Positions 34,525 through 40,067 of a stretch of DNA of 40,067 nt are shown piece by piece. Position 1 is the stretch's first letter. Every line of letters begins with the position of its first letter. The notes beneath the pieces were generated by a model, which worked only from the letters and a program-made list of their open reading frames with translations, was not told the DNA's origin and did no database searches. Source of the stretch: Pseudomonas sp. CAN1 (GTDB taxonomy: Bacteria > Pseudomonadota > Gammaproteobacteria > Pseudomonadales > Pseudomonadaceae); contig NZ_JASMRU010000001.1 of the NCBI RefSeq assembly GCF_030462585.1, forward strand, positions 572,350 through 612,416, in the 5' to 3' direction. A program made the position numbers and the translations under genes.

Positions 34525-34951
34525 GCTGTCTCTCCGCGCACGCGGGCCGTGCTGGGCCTGATGGGGCAGCGCCGGGGCCCGTCTGCCTGCGCCGCCTGGG
34601 CGCAGGAGGCACGGGGCCTGTCGGCATGCCTGATGGGGCGGATTGTGTGCACGACGCCCGCCCGCGCATTTACCTGCCAGCGACATTTGCATGCTTATCG
34701 CGACCTGGCGCCTGGGGCGCGCCGTTGCGCGTCGGGAAATGACGTGGCCGTGTCGCCCATGGATAAGGGTTCCTACGGGGCGCGGCCCCACACTCAGCTG
34801 CATGCCGAGCAACCCCCAAGGTTGAGCGAGACGGCGGGGAACGGCGCACTCGGCGCGCCTGGCACCTGCCGCAAATGCCCTGCGTGGCAAACCGTATCAG
34901 CCACTTATTTCCGCCGGCAGCCCGACCGGGCTGCGGCATGAGGACCGAGCA
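34525..34951. promoter_or_regulatory. gbcA/gbcB divergent control region
   Basis: A 427-bp gap between divergent starts; no gene seen. In P. aeruginosa the AraC-family regulator GbdR activates gbcA and gbcB from this region. Here TGGCA occurs twice as a direct repeat (34860-34864 and 34885-34889, 25 bases apart), a size and spacing that could suit an AraC-type half-site pair, but I cannot confirm it. A 7-bp hairpin (GCAGCCC-GACC-GGGCTGC, 34917-34934) lies 17 bases before the gbcA ATG, next to the GAGGA ribosome site, and could affect translation. Confidence 0.5.
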
Positions 34952-36241
34952 ATGGACGTCACAACTACCCTGAGTCTGGGCGACCCGCTGGAACCGGCCC
35001 GCAAGGCCACCGCCGAGATGCTGCGCAGCCGCGACCACAGCTTCTCGCTGCCGCAGCCCTTCTACAACGACGAGCGCCTGTTCCAGATCGACATGCAGGA
35101 GATCTTCCACAAGGAGTGGCTGATCGCCGGCATGACCTGCGAGATCCCCGCCAAGGGCAACTTCCTCACCCTGCAGATCGGCGACAATCCGGTGATCGTC
35201 CTGCGCGGCGCCGAGGGCAAGATCCACGCCTTCCATAACGTCTGCCGGCACCGTGGTTCGCGCCTGTGCGTCAGCGACAAGGGCAAGGTCGCCAAGCTGG
35301 TCTGCCCCTACCACCAGTGGACCTACGAGCTGGACGGCCGCCTGCTGTTCGCCGGCACCGAGATGGGCGCCGACTTCGACATGAAGGACTACAGCCTGAA
35401 ACCGGTGAACGTGAAGACCGCCGGCGGCTACATCTTCATCTCGCTGTCGGAGAACCCGCCGGCCATCGATGACTTCCTGCGTACGCTCGAGCACTACATG
35501 GAGCCGTACGACATGGAGAACACCAAGGTCGCGGTGCAGACCACGCTGATGGAAAAGGCCAACTGGAAGCTGGTGCTGGAGAACAACCGCGAGTGCTACC
35601 ACTGCAACGGTTCGCACCCGGAGCTGCTGAACACCCTGCTGGAGTGGGACGACGTCACCGACCCGCGCGCCAGCCAGGCGTTCAAGGACCAGGTCGCCGC
35701 CTGCACCACCGCCTGGGAAGCCGAGAAGATTCCCTATGCCCACGAAAGCTTCGGCCTGCGCAATCGCATCGTGCGCATGCCGCTGCTGCAGGGCACCGTG
35801 TCCATGACCATGGACGGCAAGCAGGGTAGCAAGAAGCTCATGGGCCGCATCCAGAACCCGGACCTGGGCTCGATGCGCATCCTGCACCTGCCGCACTCCT
35901 GGAACCACTGCATGGGCGACCACCTGATCGTCTTCACCGTGTGGCCGATCAGCGCGCAGCAGACCATGGTCACCACCAAGTGGCTGGTGCACAAGGATGC
36001 GGTGGAAGGCGTCGATTACGACGTGGCGCGCCTGCGCGAAGTCTGGGACGCCACCAACGACCAGGATCGTCGCCTCGCCGAAGAGAACCAGCGCGGCATC
36101 AACTCCACCGCCTACCAGCCGGGGCCGTACTCCAAGACCTACGAGTTCGGCGTGATCAACTTCCTCGACTGGTACAGCGAGCGCCTGCTGAACAACCTGG
36201 GCGAGGAGTCCGCCCACGCCCGACTGGTCGCCGAGAAGTAA
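34952..36241 (+). CDS. gbcA: Glycine betaine monooxygenase, Rieske oxygenase subunit
   Basis: A 429-residue Rieske non-haem iron oxygenase that demethylates glycine betaine to dimethylglycine and formaldehyde. The [2Fe-2S] Rieske ligands are Cys98, His100, Cys118 and His121 (NVCRHRGSRLC, then LVCPYHQWTY). The mononuclear iron site is in ENNRECYHCNGSHPELL, with Glu214 as the bridging acid type and His217 and His222 as ligands. The length and start (MDVTTTLSLGDPLEPARKA) match P. aeruginosa GbcA. GAGGA eight bases before the ATG. Followed by a terminator-like hairpin and a 28-residue ORF. No signal peptide, so it acts in the cytoplasm. Confidence 0.97.
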   Translation: MDVTTTLSLGDPLEPARKATAEMLRSRDHSFSLPQPFYNDERLFQIDMQEIFHKEWLIAGMTCEIPAKGNFLTLQIGDNPVIVLRGAEGKIHAFHNVCRHRGSRLCVSDKGKVAKLVCPYHQWTYELDGRLLFAGTEMGADFDMKDYSLKPVNVKTAGGYIFISLSENPPAIDDFLRTLEHYMEPYDMENTKVAVQTTLMEKANWKLVLENNRECYHCNGSHPELLNTLLEWDDVTDPRASQAFKDQVAACTTAWEAEKIPYAHESFGLRNRIVRMPLLQGTVSMTMDGKQGSKKLMGRIQNPDLGSMRILHLPHSWNHCMGDHLIVFTVWPISAQQTMVTTKWLVHKDAVEGVDYDVARLREVWDATNDQDRRLAEENQRGINSTAYQPGPYSKTYEFGVINFLDWYSERLLNNLGEESAHARLVAEK

Positions 36242-36256
36242 GCCCCCGCCATCCAG

Positions 36257-36282
36257 CGCCCCCCGTCCTCGGGGGCGTTGTC
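36257..36282 (+). terminator. Terminator candidate after gbcA
   Basis: CGCCCCC-CGTCCTC-GGGGGCG (36257-36277) followed by TTGTCGTT, 16 bases past the gbcA stop. The stem is strong and the T-tract partial. If it acts, the small ORF at 36313 needs read-through or its own promoter. Confidence 0.6.
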
Positions 36283-36312
36283 GTTACGCGCTGTCATTAC
36301 TGAGGAATCCAC

Positions 36313-36399
36313 GTGGACGCCATGCTCTTCTACAGCAGCTCCGCCTTCGTCACCGGCCTGGTGGCGTGGAACCTCATTGCCTGCTGGCGCAAGCGCTGA
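36313..36399 (+). CDS. Possible 28-residue single-helix membrane protein
   Basis: A 28-residue ORF from GTG at 36313: VDAMLFYSSSAFVTGLVAWN, then LIACWRKR. It has GAGGA six bases upstream, one hydrophobic helix (about residues 5-23) and a basic tail (WRKR), the pattern of small inner-membrane proteins with the tail in the cytoplasm. An in-frame ATG at 36322 (25 residues) is an alternative start. It lies 71 bases after gbcA, where no gene is usually annotated. No homologue is known to me. Chance is possible for so short a frame, but the ribosome site and clean helix-plus-basic-tail design argue for a real product. Confidence 0.5.
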   Translation: MDAMLFYSSSAFVTGLVAWNLIACWRKR

Positions 36400-36412
36400 C
36401 GCGCTCGCCGCT

Positions 36413-36559
36413 GCGCTTTTCGTAGGACCGAGGGGGACGCCTAGTCCTTGCTCGCGAACGTCTTCCCGGCGGGCTCCGTGCCGCCGCCGTAACAACCTCT
36501 CCCCAGCCCTGGCTGCGCACCCCGCAACGAAGAGCGTTCGCGAGCAAGCTCGCTCCTAC
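36413..36559. repeat. REP pair (family B) between gbcA and the dipeptidase gene
   Basis: Left unit 36413-36458 is the exact reverse complement of 7763-7808 (46 of 46 bases); right unit 36537-36559 is the plain TTCGCGAGCAAGCTCGCTCC form. The 78-base middle contains AACCTCTCCCCAGCCCTGGC, which resembles the inserted part of family A copy 2. The rest of the gap (36560-36772) has no feature that I can support beyond the likely promoter of the dipeptidase gene. Confidence 0.85.
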
Positions 36560-36772
36560 AAGTCCGCGCCAATCCTCGCCTCCCGCCCTCACATTCCCCT
36601 GCACGACGCAAACGCTGTCGCCCATGTCGCCGGCTTGACGCTTTCGGCACGACCCTGGTCGTTTTCGAACCGGGTCGCCTCGGGGTGCAGGGATATCCTG
36701 CCTGCAAAGCGTCGGCACAAGCCCCGGCGCGCCAAGCCTGACAAGCCTTGCCTGATATAGAGAGACGCCAAG

Positions 36773-37750
36773 ATGAGCCCAGCCGAACTTCACGCCGACA
36801 GCATCGTCATCGATGGCCTGATCATCGCCAAGTGGAACCGCGAACTGTTCGAGGACATGCGCAAGGGCGGCCTGACTGCCGCCAACTGCACCGTGTCGGT
36901 GTGGGAAGGGTTCCAGGCGACGGTGAACAACATCGTCTCCAGCAGCAAGCTGATCCGCGACAACAGCGACCTGGTGCTGCAGGTGCGCACCACCAACGAC
37001 ATCCGCAAGGCCAAGGAGCAGGGCAAGACCGGCATCCTCTTCGGCTTCCAGAACGCCCACGCGTTCGAGGACCAGCTGGGCTACGTCGAGGTGTTCAAGC
37101 AGCTGGGCGTGGGCATCGTGCAGATGTGCTACAACACCCAGAACCTGGTCGGCACCGGTTGCTACGAGCGCGACGGCGGCCTCTCCGGCTTCGGCCGCGA
37201 GATCGTCGCGGAGATGAATCGCGTCGGCATCATGTGCGACCTGTCCCACGTCGGCTCGAAGACCTCCGAGGAAGTCATCCTCGAATCGAAGAAGCCCGTC
37301 ACCTATTCCCACTGCCTGCCGTCGGGCCTCAAGGAGCACCCGCGCAACAAGTCCGACGCCGAGCTGAAGTTCATCGCCGACCACGGCGGCTTCGTCGGCG
37401 TGACCATGTTCGCGCCGTTCCTCGCCAAGGGCATCGACTCGACCATCGACGACTACGCCGAAGCCATCGAGTACGTGATGAACATCGTCGGCGAGGACGC
37501 CATCGGCATCGGCACTGACTTCACCCAGGGCCACGGCCAGGACTTCTTCGAGTGGCTGACCCACGACAAGGGTTACGCCCGCCGCCTCACCAACTTCGGC
37601 AAGATCGTCAACCCGCTGGGCATCCGCACCGTCGGCGAATTCCCCAACCTCACCGAGACCCTGCTCAAGCGCGGCATGCCCGAGCGCGTGGTGCGCAAGG
37701 TCATGGGCGAGAACTGGGTACGCATCCTTGGCGAAGTCTGGGGTGAGTGA
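36773..37750 (+). CDS. Membrane-dipeptidase (M19) family protein with altered metal site
   Basis: A 325-residue TIM-barrel protein of the renal dipeptidase family, matching P. aeruginosa PA5396 in place. Against human dipeptidase, His159 (DLSHVGSK), His180 (TYSHCLPS), Arg191 and Asp249 (IGTDFTQG) are kept. The HxD pair of strand 1 is replaced by Leu16-Ile17-Ile18 (IDGLIIAKW), and the bridging Glu of the usual GVEGGH becomes Gln93 (GFQNAH). Three of five metal ligands are thus missing, so ordinary two-zinc peptidase action is doubtful. No signal peptide. It probably works with DgcA and the DUF5943-like protein in dimethylglycine or a related methylamine step, but its reaction is unknown. AGAGA nine bases upstream of the ATG. 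Confidence 0.88.
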   Translation: MSPAELHADSIVIDGLIIAKWNRELFEDMRKGGLTAANCTVSVWEGFQATVNNIVSSSKLIRDNSDLVLQVRTTNDIRKAKEQGKTGILFGFQNAHAFEDQLGYVEVFKQLGVGIVQMCYNTQNLVGTGCYERDGGLSGFGREIVAEMNRVGIMCDLSHVGSKTSEEVILESKKPVTYSHCLPSGLKEHPRNKSDAELKFIADHGGFVGVTMFAPFLAKGIDSTIDDYAEAIEYVMNIVGEDAIGIGTDFTQGHGQDFFEWLTHDKGYARRLTNFGKIVNPLGIRTVGEFPNLTETLLKRGMPERVVRKVMGENWVRILGEVWGE

Positions 37751-37766
37751 TTCAACCTCAACAGCG

Positions 37767-37888
37767 CCCTCTCCCCCAGCCCCTCTCCCGCAAGCGGGAG
37801 AGGGGAGCAGAGTCGCCGGCATGCACCTGACCCTCCGCATGCACGGATAGCTCCCTCTCCCTTCAGGGAGAGGGCTGGGGAGAGGGCA
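37767..37888. repeat. Paired inverted CT-rich repeat (family A, copy 4)
   Basis: Left arm 37767-37806 (CCCTCTCCCCCAGCCCCTCT, then CGCAAGCGGGAGAGGGG) and right arm 37852-37888 (CCCTCTCCC, then TTCAGGGAGAGGGCTGGGGA), about 45 bases apart. It sits within a run of same-strand genes, between the dipeptidase and DUF5943-like genes. Confidence 0.85.
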
Positions 37889-37920
37889 ACCGCACACACG
37901 AATTCTGGAGTCTTGCCACC

Positions 37921-38451
37921 ATGGCCAAACACGCCCCCGAACTGCCCATCGAAGTCGACAGCGAAACCGGCGTCTGGACCTCCGACGCCCTGCCGATGCT
38001 CTACGTACCGCGGCACTTCTTCGTCAACAACCACATGGGCATCGAGGAAGAGCTGGGCGCCGAGCGCTATGCCGAAATCCTCTACAAGGCCGGCTACAAG
38101 TCCGCCTGGCACTGGTGCGAGAAGGAAGCCGAGTGCCACGGCCTGGTCGGCGTGGAAGTCTTCGAGCATTACATGAAGCGCCTGTCCCAGCGCGGCTGGG
38201 GGCTGTTCCAGATCGAGCAGATCGATCTCGACAAGGGCACCGCCCAGGTGCGCCTGAAGCACTCGGCCTTCGTCTACGTCTACGGCAAGGTCAACCGCAA
38301 GGTCGACTACATGTTCACCGGCTGGTTCGCCGGCGCCATGGACCAGATCCTCCAGGCGCGCGGCAGCGAGTTGCGCACCGTGGCCGAGCAGGTCTACAGC
38401 GGCGCCGAGGAAGGCCACGACGACGGCCTGTTCGTCGTCAAACCTCTCTGA
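37921..38451 (+). CDS. DUF5943-like protein of the dgc operon
   Basis: A 176-residue cytoplasmic protein, at the place of P. aeruginosa PA5397. It has a small mixed fold: RHFFVNNHMGIEEELGAERYAEILYKAGYKS, then WHWCEKEAECHGL, then FEHYMKRLSQRGWGLFQIEQIDL, and a late VYVYGKVNRKVDYMFTGWFAGAMDQIL. The layout recalls the V4R/NO-signalling-like regulatory or hydrocarbon-binding fold, but this is only a resemblance. GGAG nine bases before the ATG. It precedes dgcA by 75 bases and may be an accessory of dimethylglycine demethylase; no enzymatic motif is clear. Confidence 0.82.
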   Translation: MAKHAPELPIEVDSETGVWTSDALPMLYVPRHFFVNNHMGIEEELGAERYAEILYKAGYKSAWHWCEKEAECHGLVGVEVFEHYMKRLSQRGWGLFQIEQIDLDKGTAQVRLKHSAFVYVYGKVNRKVDYMFTGWFAGAMDQILQARGSELRTVAEQVYSGAEEGHDDGLFVVKPL

Positions 38452-38526
38452 TTCACGACTTTCGGCACGGGCGGCCCGAGGGTCGCCACCACAACAAGAA
38501 ACCTCTGATCCCGTGAGGATGCCGCA

Positions 38527-40067
38527 ATGGCTTTCGAGGCAATGTTCCAGCCGATCCAGATCGGCAAGCTGACCATCCGCAACCGCGTGCTCTCCACTGC
38601 CCACGCCGAAGTGATTGCCACCGATGGCGGCATGACCACCGAGCGCTACGTGAAGTACTACGAGGAGAAGGCCAAGGGCGGCATCGGCCTGGCGATCTGC
38701 GGCGGCTCCTCGGTCGTCTCCAGCGACAGCCCGCAGGAGTGGTGGAGTTCGGTGAACCTCTCCACCGACCGCATCATCCCGCACTTCCAGAACCTGGCCG
38801 ACGCCATGCACAAGCATGGCGCCAAGATCATGATCCAGATTACCCACATGGGCCGCCGCTCGCGCTGGGACGGCTTCAACTGGCCGACCCTGATGTCGCC
38901 CTCCGGCGTCCGCGAACCGGTGCACCGGGCCACCTGCAAGACCATCGAGATCGAGGAAATCTGGCGGGTGATCGGCGATTTCGCCCAGGCGGCCCGCCGC
39001 GCCAAGGCCGGCGGCCTGGACGGTGTCGAGCTGTCCGCCGTGCACCAGCACATGATCGACCAGTTCTGGAGCCCGCGCGTCAACAAGCGCACCGACGAGT
39101 GGGGCGGCACTTTCGAGGGACGGATGAAGTTCGGCCTGGAAGTGCTCAAGGCCGTGCGCCAGGAGGTCGGCGACGACTTCTGCGTCGGTCTGCGTATCTC
39201 CGGTGACGAGTTCCATCCGGATGGCCTGTCCCACGAGGACATGAAGCAGATCGCCAAGTACTACAGCGACACCGGCATGCTCGACTTCATCGGCGTGGTC
39301 GGCTCCGGCGCGGACACCCACAACACCCTGGCCAACGTCATCCCCAACATGAGCTTCCCGCCGGAACCCTTCCTGCACCTGGCCGCCGGCATCAAGGAAG
39401 TGGTCAACGTGCCGGTGCTGCACGCGCAGAACATCAAGGACCCGAATCAGGCCACACGCATCCTCGAAGGCGGCTACGTCGACATGGTCGGTATGACCCG
39501 TGCGCACATCGCCGACCCGCACCTGATCGCCAAGATCAAGATGGGCCAGGTCGACCAGATCAAGCAGTGCGTCGGCGCCAACTACTGCATCGACCGCCAG
39601 TACCAGGGCCTGGACGTGCTGTGCATCCAGAACGCCGCGACCACCCGTGAGTACATGGGCCTGCCGCACATCATCGAGAAGACCACCGGCGTGAAGCGCA
39701 AGGTGGTGGTGGTCGGTGGTGGCCCGGCCGGGATGGAAGCGGCACGCGTCGCCGCCGAGCGCGGTCACGACGTCACCCTGTTCGAGAAGAAGGACCAGCT
39801 CGGCGGGCAGATCACCATCGCCTCGAAAGCCCCGCAGCGCGACCAGATCGCCGGCATCACCCGCTGGTACCAGCTGGAGCTGGCGCGGCTGAACGTGGAC
39901 CTGCGCCTGGGCACCGGCGCGGACGCCGACACCATCCTCGACCTGCGCCCCGACGTGGTGGTGCTGGCCAACGGCGGCCATCCGTTCGTCGAGCAGAACG
40001 AACACTGGGGCGCCGCCGACGGGCTGGTAGTCAGCAGCTGGGACGTGCTCGACGGCAAGGTTGCGCC
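38527..40067 (+). CDS. dgcA: Dimethylglycine demethylase subunit DgcA, cut by the window end
   Basis: The first 513 codons of an old-yellow-enzyme/trimethylamine-dehydrogenase-type flavoprotein. The TIM barrel (residues 1-340) has the FMN region HAEVIATDGGMT and GRRSRWDGFNWP, with a His pair in AVHQHMIDQFWSP. An iron-sulphur segment follows (Cys348-VGANY-Cys354 and Cys366 in LCIQNAATT). The second Rossmann motif VVVVGGGPAGMEAARVAAERG starts near residue 396. Related enzymes use four cysteines (CxxCxxC-x11/12-C); here the second is Ala351. It oxidises dimethylglycine to sarcosine with DgcB, which should follow beyond the window. GAGGA seven bases before the ATG. Confidence 0.95.
   Translation, partial: MAFEAMFQPIQIGKLTIRNRVLSTAHAEVIATDGGMTTERYVKYYEEKAKGGIGLAICGGSSVVSSDSPQEWWSSVNLSTDRIIPHFQNLADAMHKHGAKIMIQITHMGRRSRWDGFNWPTLMSPSGVREPVHRATCKTIEIEEIWRVIGDFAQAARRAKAGGLDGVELSAVHQHMIDQFWSPRVNKRTDEWGGTFEGRMKFGLEVLKAVRQEVGDDFCVGLRISGDEFHPDGLSHEDMKQIAKYYSDTGMLDFIGVVGSGADTHNTLANVIPNMSFPPEPFLHLAAGIKEVVNVPVLHAQNIKDPNQATRILEGGYVDMVGMTRAHIADPHLIAKIKMGQVDQIKQCVGANYCIDRQYQGLDVLCIQNAATTREYMGLPHIIEKTTGVKRKVVVVGGGPAGMEAARVAAERGHDVTLFEKKDQLGGQITIASKAPQRDQIAGITRWYQLELARLNVDLRLGTGADADTILDLRPDVVVLANGGHPFVEQNEHWGAADGLVVSSWDVLDGKVA

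Noticed and set aside
34860-34875. A sigma-54 promoter (TGGCAC) before gbcA
   Set aside because: The required GC element does not follow at the right spacing after GG, so the -24/-12 pattern fails.
37573-40005. An 810-residue frame opposite the DUF5943-like gene and dgcA
   Set aside because: Crosses repeats and two real genes; no domain.

Overview
The window is a GC-rich chromosomal segment from a Pseudomonas. The betaine-degradation genes gbcA/gbcB, dgcA, glyA-soxBDAG, purU, fdhA and ltaA match the P. aeruginosa PA5396-PA5421 block in protein content and near order. REP-type palindromes fill the gaps, as is usual in this genus. Species cannot be fixed from sequence alone. I see no IS element, prophage, CRISPR array, tRNA or rRNA.

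Layout. 1-7.8 kb: a di-haem cytochrome c, a small lipoprotein, a 990-aa autotransporter, a PhnA-type zinc-ribbon protein, a HEAT-repeat protein coupled to an acyl-CoA thioesterase-like gene, and a DUF5924/DUF2914 membrane protein. 7.8-16.8 kb: a LysR regulator diverges from six genes (nitrilase-family amidase, PuuC/PauC-type aldehyde dehydrogenase, SpuC-type aminotransferase, PotD/PotF-like binding protein, NCS1 permease, HDAC-like amidohydrolase). Together these look like a cassette for an acetylated or amidated polyamine-type amine. 17.0 kb: an LprI-type secreted protein. 17.6-27.0 kb, minus strand: glyA, soxB, soxD, soxA, soxG, purU, fdhA. 27.2-29.7 kb: two exported proteins of unknown role and ltaA. 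29.9-33.4 kb: a YbjQ protein, a roughly 900-bp gene-free stretch packed with DnaA-box-like 9-mers, and an EF-G-like GTPase. 33.4-40.1 kb: divergent gbcB and gbcA, a tiny membrane ORF, a dipeptidase-family protein that has lost several metal ligands, a DUF5943-like protein, and dgcA, cut by the window end.

How it works together. GbcAB demethylates glycine betaine to dimethylglycine. DgcA, with DgcB presumably just beyond the window, gives sarcosine. SoxBDAG gives glycine plus a one-carbon unit on tetrahydrofolate or as formaldehyde. GlyA joins glycine and methylene-THF to serine, PurU releases formate from formyl-THF, and FdhA oxidises formaldehyde. LtaA links glycine and threonine. The pathway is well established; the points worth a second look are the DnaA-box field, the altered metal sites in the dipeptidase and DgcA, the 28-aa ORF after gbcA, the amine cassette with its orphan binding protein, and the repeat families.
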